NCBI GenBank assembly: GCA_002919265.1
Contig: PKEY01000100.1
Span: forward strand, 1 to 64,000
Length of the DNA stretch: 64,000 nucleotides
From: Hyphomicrobiaceae bacterium
Lineage (GTDB): Bacteria > Pseudomonadota > Alphaproteobacteria > Rhizobiales > Hyphomicrobiaceae
Reading direction: 5' to 3'
The translations under genes were made by a program, and so were the position numbers. The notes under the pieces are model-generated. The model was not told where the DNA came from, did not search any database, and worked only from the letters and a program-made list of their open reading frames with translations. This document shows, in pieces, positions 9,275 to 17,733 of this stretch (positions are counted from its first letter, which is position 1; each line of letters starts with the position of its first letter).

Positions 9275-10156
9275 GTGGCGCAGACCAGCGAATTGCAGCC
9301 CTTCCGCGAGGCGATCGTATGCACCTATCCCGAGCTTTCTGCCGCACAGTTCAGGCTTCAGAATACGGGATGGGACAGCATCGCCGTGGAGGTGGATGAC
9401 CGGCTGATCTTCAGGTTTCCTCGCCACGAAACAGCAAAGAAGGCACTTGAAAGGGAGACCAGCCTGCTACGTGTCATCCGTCCCGCGGTGACAATGCGCG
9501 TGCCGGAGCCCGTTCTCCACGCTGGTCCGCCGTTCTTCTCATGCCATGTGAAGATCGAAGGCGAGCACCTTGTGCCCGATGTCTATGCAGGCCTCTCCGA
9601 CTCGGACCGCGAGACATTGGCCGCGGATCTCGCACAGTTCTATGCCGAGCTGCATGCCCTCAATGCCGAGCAGATGAGGGCGGCTGGCGCGGGGCCAATC
9701 AGGGCTTGGGTGGAGCCTGAAGAAATGTTACGGCGCATTTGGCCTATTCTGCCAGCCGAATATCGCACCGAAATCGAACGCACTGTGATGTCCTGGCAGG
9801 AGCTTCCGCCGGACCCGCACGGTGAAACTTATGGTTTCTTCGACGGGCACGGTTGGAACATGGCGTTCGACCGCGCCAGAAACAAGCTAAATGGCATCTA
9901 TGATTTCGGCGATTCCGGTTTTGGATCGCTACACCAGGAATTCATTTATTCGAATTTCATATCGCGCGATTTGACGATCCGGATTTGTCGCGCATACGAG
10001 CGGTTGACGAACCGCAATCTGGATCGCGAACGCATCGAACTGATGAGCACGGTGCTAAGAATATCGGAGCTTGCCGAGCTTCACGATGATCCGCGGCACG
10101 GCAAGAACATGCTCGGCTACCTTTTGGGTTGGCTGGAAAGCAGGAACTCGATCTGA
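9275..10156 (+). CDS. Phosphotransferase of the aminoglycoside phosphotransferase (APH) fold
   Basis: A 293-residue kinase-like protein. The nucleotide lobe has WDSIAVEVDDRLIFRFPR near 25-42. The catalytic loop reads FFDGHGWN near 188-195 where typical APH proteins read HGDLHPGN: the catalytic Asp and metal-binding Asn align and are kept, but the leading His-Gly is Phe-Phe. The metal-binding IYDFGDSGFG follows near 207. The substrate is unknown; such proteins include antibiotic, homoserine and sugar kinases, so a resistance role should not be assumed. GTG at 9275 follows GGAG by 5 bases; an ATG at 9218 in the same frame lacks a well-placed Shine-Dalgarno. Confidence 0.75.
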   Translation: MAQTSELQPFREAIVCTYPELSAAQFRLQNTGWDSIAVEVDDRLIFRFPRHETAKKALERETSLLRVIRPAVTMRVPEPVLHAGPPFFSCHVKIEGEHLVPDVYAGLSDSDRETLAADLAQFYAELHALNAEQMRAAGAGPIRAWVEPEEMLRRIWPILPAEYRTEIERTVMSWQELPPDPHGETYGFFDGHGWNMAFDRARNKLNGIYDFGDSGFGSLHQEFIYSNFISRDLTIRICRAYERLTNRNLDRERIELMSTVLRISELAELHDDPRHGKNMLGYLLGWLESRNSI

Positions 10157-10262
10157 ATCCTTGTCGTGCTGCATTCACGACGCGCTTTCTCTCCGAACTT
10201 ATCCCCGCCTTACGAAGCTGCGCCATTCTCGCCCCGTCGGATTTCATCGGGAGACTGCGGGA

Positions 10263-11663
10263 ATGTTCGAAACGCCGAACCTGAAGCTTCCCTATATCGC
10301 GCCAGCGCAGGCGCAAAAGCACGTGACGCATAATGAGGCAATCCGCGCGCTTGATGCGCTGCTGCACATCGCCGTCGAGGACCGTGATCTTTCGGAGCCG
10401 CCGGCCGAGCCTACAGAAGGCGCCCGATATATTGTTGGGGATGACGCCGCCGGCGAGTGGTCGGGGCATGAGAACGCGCTTGCGGCGTTTCAGGATGGCG
10501 CCTGGGCCTTCTATTACCCGCAAAAGGGCTGGACGGCGTGGATCATCGACGAGGAGCTTCTTGTCGTCTGGAATGGTGCGGCTTGGGTTCCGGCTGCTGT
10601 TTCAGATCCCGCCCCGCAACTGGGCATCAACGCCACGGCCGATACAGTTAATCGGTTTACTGTGGCATCGCCTGCTTCGCTGTTTACTCACGAAAGCGGC
10701 GGGCATCAGCTGAAGATCAACAAGGCTGAAAGCAGCGATTTTGGCACCGTCCTGTTCCAGACCGGGTGGTCCGGCCGCGCCGAAATGGGCCTGGCGGGCG
10801 ACGACGACTTCCATTTCAAGGTCAGTCCCGACGGCGATGTTTGGCATGAAGCAATAGTCGTGGATCGGAATACCGGGCGTGTTCGCCTTCCCGCGACGCC
10901 GGGCCGTGAAATATTGGCAGCAGATCGCACCTATTACGTCGATCCCTCCGGCGATGATTCCAATCACGGACTTTCGCCGGAAGCTCCATTTCGCACGCTG
11001 CAGAAAGCCATCGACTCTGCGCTCAACGTCGATGCGGTGGGCCATTCTGTAACGATCAAACTCGCGGATGGTGTTTATACGAGCGGCGGCTGGGTCAACC
11101 GGCCGATGTTCGACGGCTCGCAGCTCAATATCATTGGGAACCCGGATAATCCGGGCAACGTCGAAATTTCCGTCACAGGTGCGAACGCGTTTCTCGTGGA
11201 CGCTGCGGGCGCGAAAGTGCGCATCGAAGGGGTAAAGATCAGCGGAGACGTCGGCATTTGGGCGCGTTATGGCGCGGTTGTGTTCCTGACCGGCAAAAAC
11301 GCGTTCGGTGCATGTCCTTTCCGCCACATCGGGGCGGATAACGGCGCATTCGTCGAGATGCTGGGCGGCCAGATTTCCATCGATGGAGCTGCGCCGCATC
11401 ATCTTTACGCCGATGCTGGCGGACACATTTTCTACGCGCTGGGATCGGTGGAGATCAGCGGCACACCGACATTTTCATTCGGTTTCGCCTACGCTCAGAC
11501 GACGGGGCTGATTACGTCGTATGGCATAAACTGGTCTGGCAGTGCATCGGGGCCCCGATACCAGGCGACGCTCAACGGCGTCATCAACGTCAATGGCGCG
11601 GGCGCGACCTATTTTCCTGGCGACGGTGCCGGCACAGTGGCCAACGGCGGCCAATACGCCTGA
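10263..11663 (+). CDS. DUF2793 protein with right-handed beta-helix: phage/GTA-type tail fibre or spike
   Basis: A 466-residue product. Residues 1-100 are a clear DUF2793 module (LKLPYIAPAQAQKHVTHNEA, then YIVGDDAAGEW and a GW..WI.DE strand). DUF2793 is found in alphaproteobacterial prophage and gene-transfer-agent tail fibres. A linker of about 125 residues leads to a pectate-lyase-like repeat domain that begins YYVDPSGDDSNHGLSPEAPF near 222, with later strand/turn repeats of N, G and D. No signal peptide is seen. No other phage genes surround it: a kinase lies upstream and a convergent lipoprotein follows 18 bases after its stop. It could be a dispersed component of a GTA or the remnant of a prophage. 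Confidence 0.75.
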   Translation: MFETPNLKLPYIAPAQAQKHVTHNEAIRALDALLHIAVEDRDLSEPPAEPTEGARYIVGDDAAGEWSGHENALAAFQDGAWAFYYPQKGWTAWIIDEELLVVWNGAAWVPAAVSDPAPQLGINATADTVNRFTVASPASLFTHESGGHQLKINKAESSDFGTVLFQTGWSGRAEMGLAGDDDFHFKVSPDGDVWHEAIVVDRNTGRVRLPATPGREILAADRTYYVDPSGDDSNHGLSPEAPFRTLQKAIDSALNVDAVGHSVTIKLADGVYTSGGWVNRPMFDGSQLNIIGNPDNPGNVEISVTGANAFLVDAAGAKVRIEGVKISGDVGIWARYGAVVFLTGKNAFGACPFRHIGADNGAFVEMLGGQISIDGAAPHHLYADAGGHIFYALGSVEISGTPTFSFGFAYAQTTGLITSYGINWSGSASGPRYQATLNGVINVNGAGATYFPGDGAGTVANGGQYA

Positions 11664-11681
11664 AGTCAAAGCATTTCGAAG

Positions 11682-13013
11682 TCAATTTCTGGCGGGCGCA
11701 GGCGGCAACGTCAGCGCCTCGCCAATATTGGCAAGCGTCGTAAGATCGATGGCAACGTCGGTCGGGAAATTGAAATCGAAGCCCATACGCCAGGGAAGCT
11801 GCGCGGTTGATGCGAGCCGGTTGCGCAGCACTGAATCTGCGGCTGCGTAGTGATCCGCATTCACAGCGCGGCGCAAATTGTGGAGGATGCCGAGCGTGAC
11901 GACGTCGTAATACGCGCTCAGCGGGTCCGGCGATTGGCTTTTCGGATGGAGATAACCCGCAAATGCAATACGCCCATCGTATCTGCGCGTTTTCTCGTCC
12001 TTGCCGCGATAGGCCGCGAATTGGGCATAAAGCGTTCTCACCGCCGAGGAGGCACCTTCGAATTCGAACAGGCCGCGCAACGCATAGGCGAGCGTATCCC
12101 CATACACGAAATAATCCGGCTCCTCTTTGGGCCCGGGCACGCGCCGCCAGGCATGCGGACAAGTGGGCGTTTCGCATGCGACAACCGCCTCAGTATCGGC
12201 ATGCTCCCAGGCGCCGCTTAAACCCTCGACGAGGAACGTGCGGGCAGACTGCGCTGCCATCTCGTAGTCTTTTTTGCCGGTCAATTGTGCTGCCCGCCGG
12301 AGAACTGGCAGCGCAATGAGGTTTTTTGCGTGCCGGTCGCAGTTCCACGCCGGTTGCGGGCCGACCACGACGACGAACTCGCAAAAACCATCCGGCAGGC
12401 CAGCAGAGCGCGAGTAGGGGCGATTTCTTCCGCTGTGCATATTCAGAAGGAAATCTGCGAATCTGAGGCCGGCTTCGCGATACTGCTCATTCTTTGTCAG
12501 ATCGTAGAGAGAGAACATCGCGGTGCCGCAGAACCCGGCGTCGATGGTGTAGAAATATCGGTTCGCTGGCATTGGCAGGTCGGGCGTGGAGGGAACACCA
12601 CCGAAAGCCGCGCTTGATCTATCGGTCTCCTGAAGCCGGATCACCCAGCGCGCGAGTTCTTCCGCTTTTCGGACAGCCTCCCGATCAGCAGGGTCGCTTG
12701 CCGCAAGTGCTGCGAGATAGCGGATGACTTCGCATGCCGAGCCCGGCGTCCTGCCGATCCGCTCGTTCGGTTTGCCCGTCTTGGGATCGATCTGCTTGTA
12801 GGGGGCATGACGCAGAACGAAATCTCTAATCGGCCTGGCGACGCTCGTATTCGTCCGAACCACGGCGGCCCAGCCTATCTGCTGCGGTTCAGTCAATGGT
12901 ACTTCCAGCTTCGGTGTGTCGGCGCATCCACCGAACGTTATCGCGAAGCAAAGCGCAGCGATCCAGCGAAAGGCCCAAGCAGGCCGATGCCGCCCCCTCG
13001 ATCGTGTCTTCAC
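11682..13013 (-). CDS. Lipoprotein with predicted helical toroid, unknown function
   Basis: A 443-residue product from a GTG at 13013 (AGGA 5-6 bases before it). Residues 13-30 are a lipoprotein signal ending FGGC with the lipidated Cys at 30. The mature part is mostly alpha-helical pairs separated by aromatic-rich loops: DRSSAAFGG, YFYTIDAGFCGTAMFSLYDL, YREAGLRFADFLL, SAYYDVVTLGILHNL. This resembles the (alpha/alpha)6 toroids of glycoside hydrolase and lyase families, but I cannot assign a family or name catalytic residues. Cys residues are numerous in the middle third and may form disulfides. It converges on the spike gene; no terminator is visible in the 18-base gap. Confidence 0.65.
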   Translation of the reverse strand: MKTRSRGRHRPAWAFRWIAALCFAITFGGCADTPKLEVPLTEPQQIGWAAVVRTNTSVARPIRDFVLRHAPYKQIDPKTGKPNERIGRTPGSACEVIRYLAALAASDPADREAVRKAEELARWVIRLQETDRSSAAFGGVPSTPDLPMPANRYFYTIDAGFCGTAMFSLYDLTKNEQYREAGLRFADFLLNMHSGRNRPYSRSAGLPDGFCEFVVVVGPQPAWNCDRHAKNLIALPVLRRAAQLTGKKDYEMAAQSARTFLVEGLSGAWEHADTEAVVACETPTCPHAWRRVPGPKEEPDYFVYGDTLAYALRGLFEFEGASSAVRTLYAQFAAYRGKDEKTRRYDGRIAFAGYLHPKSQSPDPLSAYYDVVTLGILHNLRRAVNADHYAAADSVLRNRLASTAQLPWRMGFDFNFPTDVAIDLTTLANIGEALTLPPAPARN

Positions 13014-13070
13014 GACATCCTGCCCCCTGGTGCCGGAAGATCATTGAACAGTGTTCAGACGCGTAGCATC

Positions 13071-14021
13071 TCAAGCGGAGTTTCGCCAGACCTCAGAGGT
13101 TGACCCGTAAGGTGCCGATTGGGCCGTTGCGTTCGCCGGGATAGGACGCAGCACCTTGAGAGCGTTCGGGCGCACACGAAAGTGCAACGGAGGGCTTAGG
13201 GTAACGATCTCCCCATCAACTGAAACGGGCACACGGGTTTTACGGGTCGTGATCACTAGCTCTCGGCCAAGGATCGACTCGACGCGTCCGCTTTGCCGCC
13301 AGCGGCCCATCATGACATCCAGCCCTGCTCTCGCGAGCGGCCACCATGTCCACCCGGAGACCATGTGGACCTCAAGTAGGCCATCGCTCATCCGCCTGCG
13401 GGTCCATTCGCTTTCGCGATAAATGTTGTTGGTTACGAGGACCGCTGAGCATCGGCGGGTGATTTTGCCGGTGTCGGTTTCGATCAGCAGGGCCATGCGA
13501 TCGGCGCGGGACAAAGCACGCCATAGTGCCAAAGCAAACGCCAGCCAGCGGGCGAAAGGCACTTCCTTCCGCGCCCGCTGCCTTTCACGTGCCATCTGTG
13601 CGAGAAACCCGAGGCCGGCGATGGAGTGAAACGTGACGCCGTTGACCTCGGCGAGGTCGATCGTCTCGACGGTCGCGTTCGACAAAGCATCGACGGCGTG
13701 AATAACGTCGAATGGAATTTGGAGATCGCGGGCAAGCAAGTTCACCGTCCCGAGCGGAACGACGCCCAGCGCCTTGCCGGTTCCCGAGAGCAGGGATGCC
13801 GCGACGTTCAGCGAGCCATCGCCGCCGCCCACGATCACCGCGTCGAGATCAGGGCGCGCGGCGGCGGATTTGAGCGCAGGCTCGATGTTCTCGGAAGGCA
13901 GAAGCTCAACCTCGAGATCGTAACCACGGGTCCGAAAACCTTGCGCGATGTCATGAACGACGGCCGGCCCCATCTCCAGCACGGTGCTGGCTTTCGCATT
14001 GATGATGGCAACGGCTCGCAA
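13071..14021 (-). CDS. Diacylglycerol kinase catalytic domain (lipid kinase, LCB5/YegS-like)
   Basis: A 316-residue product. The N-terminal half carries the ATP-binding signature VGGGDGSLNVAASLL near 65-80 and LGVVPLGTVNLLARDLQIP near 88-106. The C-terminal half is the beta-sandwich ending in V.VDGEI. In this family the signature is usually PLGTGNDFAR; here N in GTxN is Val-Asn (GTVNLLAR), which is common in the YegS/BmrU branch. It phosphorylates a lipid such as diacylglycerol at the inner leaflet. The start is a TTG at 14021 because the domain begins immediately there; AGGA lies about 9 bases upstream. Confidence 0.82.
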   Translation of the reverse strand: MRAVAIINAKASTVLEMGPAVVHDIAQGFRTRGYDLEVELLPSENIEPALKSAAARPDLDAVIVGGGDGSLNVAASLLSGTGKALGVVPLGTVNLLARDLQIPFDVIHAVDALSNATVETIDLAEVNGVTFHSIAGLGFLAQMARERQRARKEVPFARWLAFALALWRALSRADRMALLIETDTGKITRRCSAVLVTNNIYRESEWTRRRMSDGLLEVHMVSGWTWWPLARAGLDVMMGRWRQSGRVESILGRELVITTRKTRVPVSVDGEIVTLSPPLHFRVRPNALKVLRPIPANATAQSAPYGSTSEVWRNSA

Positions 14022-14127
14022 GAGGGCATTCCTAACCTGGACGGACTGAGCAACCTGCGAAAGGTCGCTGGAGAATGGAGAACGCCCAGCCAGTAGCGTG
14101 GTTCACCTCGTCACGCGTGCCTCAGGC

Positions 14128-14871
14128 TCAGGCATCCTCCGCCTTCTGCGCAGCCTGCCATTCGCGGAAGTTGACCACCTCGCCATTGCGGGTGCACTCA
14201 GGGCTCGCCAGTTCAACAAAAAGCGGTGCAACAGCTTCGGGTGGCGGAAGCGTTTGTGGATCCTCGCCCGGGAATGCCTTCGCCCGCATACCGGTGCGAG
14301 TTGCGCCGGGATTAATGAGATTGGCGCGGACCGGTGTGCGCTCGACTTCGTGAGCATAGGTTTTGACCAGCGCCTCAAGGCCAGCCTTGGATGCAGCGTA
14401 GGGCCCCCAGTAGGCGTATTTGCCACTCGCCGCGCCGGACGTGACGAAAATCGCCCGTCCGGCGTCGGAGCGCCGGAGCACGGGATCGCAGGTGCGGATC
14501 AGGCGCCAGTTGGCGGTGAGGTTGATGTTGATGACATCCTGCCATGCATCGGTCGTGATGTGACCGAGCGGAGAAAGTGGCCCCAGAATGCCGGCGTTGC
14601 CCACCAAAATGTCGAGCTTCCCCCAGCGCTGATAGAGCGTCGGTCCGAGTGCATCGAGCTTTTCGCCGTTGCGCAGATCGAGCCGGAGGAGCGTCGCCGA
14701 GCCACCCGCCGCGCGGATTTCGTCGTCGAGTTCCTCAAGAGCGCCCTGCGTGCGCGCCATCAGAATGACGTGCGCTCCCTCGCGCGCGAATGCGAGGGCC
14801 ACGGCACGCCCAATTCCGCGCGAAGCGCCCGTAATGAGGGCGATGCGACCCTCGAGGGGTTTGGATGTCAT
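14128..14871 (-). CDS. SDR-family NAD(P)-dependent oxidoreductase (YciK-like)
   Basis: A 247-residue classical short-chain dehydrogenase: TGASRGIGRAVA near residues 14-25 for the cofactor, NAGILG near 90, and the catalytic Ser (TSGAASG), Tyr and Lys (YAASKAG) near 140-160. The Arg after the first strand region (ARTQ) is compatible with NADP(H). The substrate is unknown. The gene lies in the long minus-strand series headed by cell-division and purine genes; a purF-SDR neighbourhood is common in related bacteria, and here a TAXI-like gene sits between them. Confidence 0.85.
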   Translation of the reverse strand: MTSKPLEGRIALITGASRGIGRAVALAFAREGAHVILMARTQGALEELDDEIRAAGGSATLLRLDLRNGEKLDALGPTLYQRWGKLDILVGNAGILGPLSPLGHITTDAWQDVININLTANWRLIRTCDPVLRRSDAGRAIFVTSGAASGKYAYWGPYAASKAGLEALVKTYAHEVERTPVRANLINPGATRTGMRAKAFPGEDPQTLPPPEAVAPLFVELASPECTRNGEVVNFREWQAAQKAEDA

Positions 14872-14898
14872 CGGCTATTACGCTCCCAATTCGTACAA

Positions 14899-16068
14899 TT
14901 ACTGCTGTTGCGACTCTTGTTGATGCTCGGGCGAAGGCGACGGTCCCTCTTCGGGCTTGGAATCCATGATGCCCTTCAGCTCCTCGCGCGCCCGTTCATA
15001 GAACTTCCAACCGTAATCTTTGGCTTTCTCAAGCGCCGGCTTGGCTGCCTCGATGGCCTTCTCCGTCGCTTCCTTGGCGCTTTCGATGTAGGGCTTCGCC
15101 TTTTCCCTCGCGCGCTCTGACGCCTGCATCAGTTTTTCCGCGCTCGCAGCGGAAAGCTCCTTCGTGCGCGCAAGAACCCGGGCGAGGGTGCTTTCCTGGG
15201 GCAGCAGCGTTTCCGTACGCATAGCGCGCACCGTGGCGATCAGATCCTCATGGTCCTGACGGGCCTTCGGGTTGGCGATTTTCTCGGGCGATCCGGTAAA
15301 GACGATGGTCGGCGTGCAGGCCGTTACGACCTTGCGCGCGCTCGTCAGCCAGTCGGCATTCGCAACCTGCGTCTCCTGGACGAAGTAGACCTTGTGGCCA
15401 CCGATCTGCTGGCGCAGCACTTCGCGGTCGACGATCGGCACGAAGTGGCCGCCCTCCACCCGCACAAGCTTGAAGCGGCGATTCTCCGGATCGGGAAACT
15501 CCACGAAGAATGCGACGGCATTTTCCTCCGAGAGGGCCGTGTGAATGGCGTCCTCCGCGCTCGGCGCGTACGTTATGTTCCCCGCCTTACCAAGGCCATC
15601 AGGGTCGATCTGCTGGAGCAGGGCAAATGTTCCATTGCTGTTCGATTCGCGCGGCGGCAGATAGAAATGCAATTCGGGGGCGCGGGCCGACAGGTCGCCG
15701 AAGCTCTGTAGGTCGCGGCGCTTGGTAACGGCGAACAGACATTGGCGCACATCATCCGATCGGATGGTCACGAGAGACTCGGCGTCGTCAGCGTCCTGCA
15801 ACAGGCGGGCAAAGATGTCGAGTTGGCCGTAACCGATGTCTGCCGGTGAGGTGAGAACCTTCCGGATGTTCTCTGCCGTTCCTGCTGAAGCCTCGCAGGA
15901 GTACGCAAACTCGGAATGGGCAAGCTGCTCCGCCAGGACGGGGCAGAAGCGGGAATGATAGGTTCCTCCTTCTTCCGCTGTGTGGATGCTGGTGGCGAAG
16001 CTCTTATGGGGGAAAGCGCCAAGCGCGAGAACGAGCGCTGCCGCGGCCACGCCTAGCCTTGCCGTCAT
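14899..16068 (-). CDS. TAXI-type TRAP solute-binding-like periplasmic protein with charged helical tail
   Basis: A 389-residue product from ATG 16068 (GGGAGGT just upstream). A Sec signal covers residues 1-27. The core (28-300) resembles TAXI solute-binding subunits: TAEEGGTYHSRFCPVLAEQL, then SAGTAENIRKVLTSPADIGYGQLD, a classic ligand-site pattern. No TRAP permease gene is nearby. The last 90 residues are a long Ala/Lys/Glu-rich amphipathic helix (KELSAASAEKLMQASERARE..) ending in a Gln/Glu/Pro tail. This is not part of normal TAXI proteins and looks like a membrane- or protein-binding extension. The function is probably ligand sensing or scaffolding rather than transport; inference only. 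Confidence 0.7.
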   Translation of the reverse strand: MTARLGVAAAALVLALGAFPHKSFATSIHTAEEGGTYHSRFCPVLAEQLAHSEFAYSCEASAGTAENIRKVLTSPADIGYGQLDIFARLLQDADDAESLVTIRSDDVRQCLFAVTKRRDLQSFGDLSARAPELHFYLPPRESNSNGTFALLQQIDPDGLGKAGNITYAPSAEDAIHTALSEENAVAFFVEFPDPENRRFKLVRVEGGHFVPIVDREVLRQQIGGHKVYFVQETQVANADWLTSARKVVTACTPTIVFTGSPEKIANPKARQDHEDLIATVRAMRTETLLPQESTLARVLARTKELSAASAEKLMQASERAREKAKPYIESAKEATEKAIEAAKPALEKAKDYGWKFYERAREELKGIMDSKPEEGPSPSPEHQQESQQQ

Positions 16069-16183
16069 GGGACCTCCCAATTCAAACCTCCGCGGAGCGA
16101 TCGCAAGCGAAAGCCCGCCACTTCCTCTGCGGAAGAGATCATATCGCCAATTTGTGATGCAAGCCCGCCCGGGTCGCTGCCCT

Positions 16184-17674
16184 TCAACGGATTTCAGCGA
16201 GCAATGAGAGCTGGCGCGGAACCGAGCCACCGTTGAGGTCGGTCAGGTCGGTCGGATAGTCGCCGGTGAAGCAGTGATCGCTGAACTGCGGATTGAGATT
16301 GTCGCGCTTCTCATAGCCCATGGCCCGGTACAGACCGTCCACGGACAGGAACTGTAGCGAGTCCGCGCCCATGAACTCGCGCATCTCCTCGAGCGACATG
16401 TTGGCGGCCAGGAGCTCTTGGCGGGTCGGCGTGTCGATTCCGTAGTAGTCGCCGTATTTGATCTGCGGGCAGGCGATGCGCATGTGCACCTCACTCGCAC
16501 CGGCCTCGCGCATCATGGTGACGATCTTCTTGGACGTGGTGCCGCGCACGACGCTGTCGTCAATCAGGACAATCCGTTTGCCACGGATCGCGGCCGAGTT
16601 CGCGGAATGTTTGAGCTTGACGCCGAGCTGGCGGATGCGCTGCTCAGGCTCGATGAAGGTGCGACCGACGTAGTGGTTCCGGATGATACCCAGCTCAAAC
16701 GGCAGGGCTGACGCTTGGGCGTAACCAATGGCCGCCGGAACGCCGGAGTCAGGGATCGGCACAACCACGTCCACCGGCGCCGGCGCCTCCTTGGCCAGCT
16801 CGATGCCCATGCGCTTGCGGACCTCATAAACATTTCGCCCGCCGACGATGGAATCGGGGCGGGCGAAGTAGATGTATTCGAAGATGCAGGGGCGGGCCGG
16901 GCGGATCGGGAAGGGACGGTGGCTCTCAAGACCCTCGGCTGTAATGACAACAACCTCGCCGTTCTCCACTTCTCGTACGAATTCGGCGCCTACGATGTCG
17001 AGCGCACACGTCTCGGAGGCGAGGATGTAGGCCGAGCCGAGGCGGCCGATGACCAGCGGACGGATGCCGACGGGATCACGCGCGCCGATCAGCATGTCGT
17101 TGGTCAGACAGACGAAGGCGTAGGCACCTTCCAGCTGGCGCAGGGCCTCAACGAGCCGCTCGACGATCCGCCGTTTCTGCGAGCGGGCAATAAGGTGAAG
17201 GATGACTTCCGTGTCGGAGGTCGACTGGAAAATTGCGCCCGATTGGACAAGCTCGCGGCGGAGCGTCAGGGCGTTGGTGAGATTGCCGTTATGGGCGACG
17301 GCGAAGCCTCCGGTTTCAAGATCGGCGAACAGCGGTTGGACGTTGCGGAGGACCGTTTCGCCGGTGGTTGAGTAGCGGACATGGCCCACGGCCATAGGGC
17401 CGCGAAGGCGTTTGATGACATCAACCTTGTTGAAGTTGTCGCCGACAAGGCCCAGGCGACGTTCGGAATGGAACTGTTTGCCGTCGAAGGTAACGATACC
17501 AGCCGCTTCCTGGCCGCGATGTTGGAGGGCATGCAGGCCGAGGGCTGTCAGGGCCGCCGCATCATCATGGCCGAAGATGCCGAATACACCGCATTCCTCG
17601 CGCAGGCGATCATCGCCGTATCGTAGCCAATGCGCATCGTCGAACATCAGATCAGCTTGAGCCTCGCCTGCCAT
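16184..17674 (-). CDS. purF: Amidophosphoribosyltransferase (glutamine PRPP amidotransferase)
   Basis: It catalyses the first committed step of purine synthesis, PRPP plus glutamine to phosphoribosylamine. After a short propeptide comes the catalytic N-terminal Cys in REECGVFGIFGH, then the Ntn glutaminase (HRGQEAAGI, YSTTGET). The phosphoribosyltransferase domain carries the PRPP loop VLIDDSVVRGTTSKKIV. The 496-residue form begins at the ATG at 17674, preceded by GGAGG with 5-base spacing. A longer form from TTG 17737 would overlap the cvpA stop (TTGA) and add 21 residues to the propeptide. It follows cvpA, as in many proteobacteria. Confidence 0.95.
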   Translation of the reverse strand: MAGEAQADLMFDDAHWLRYGDDRLREECGVFGIFGHDDAAALTALGLHALQHRGQEAAGIVTFDGKQFHSERRLGLVGDNFNKVDVIKRLRGPMAVGHVRYSTTGETVLRNVQPLFADLETGGFAVAHNGNLTNALTLRRELVQSGAIFQSTSDTEVILHLIARSQKRRIVERLVEALRQLEGAYAFVCLTNDMLIGARDPVGIRPLVIGRLGSAYILASETCALDIVGAEFVREVENGEVVVITAEGLESHRPFPIRPARPCIFEYIYFARPDSIVGGRNVYEVRKRMGIELAKEAPAPVDVVVPIPDSGVPAAIGYAQASALPFELGIIRNHYVGRTFIEPEQRIRQLGVKLKHSANSAAIRGKRIVLIDDSVVRGTTSKKIVTMMREAGASEVHMRIACPQIKYGDYYGIDTPTRQELLAANMSLEEMREFMGADSLQFLSVDGLYRAMGYEKRDNLNPQFSDHCFTGDYPTDLTDLNGGSVPRQLSLLAEIR

Positions 17675-17733
17675 CAGAGCCTCCAGATCCGCTTCGACAA
17701 TGCCGGCATGACGCACCTTGGCGCCGTTTTCAC

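Noticed and set aside
9275..10156. Antibiotic resistance gene
   Set aside because: The APH fold is shared by many metabolic kinases, and the altered catalytic loop and host-like context give no support for a resistance role.
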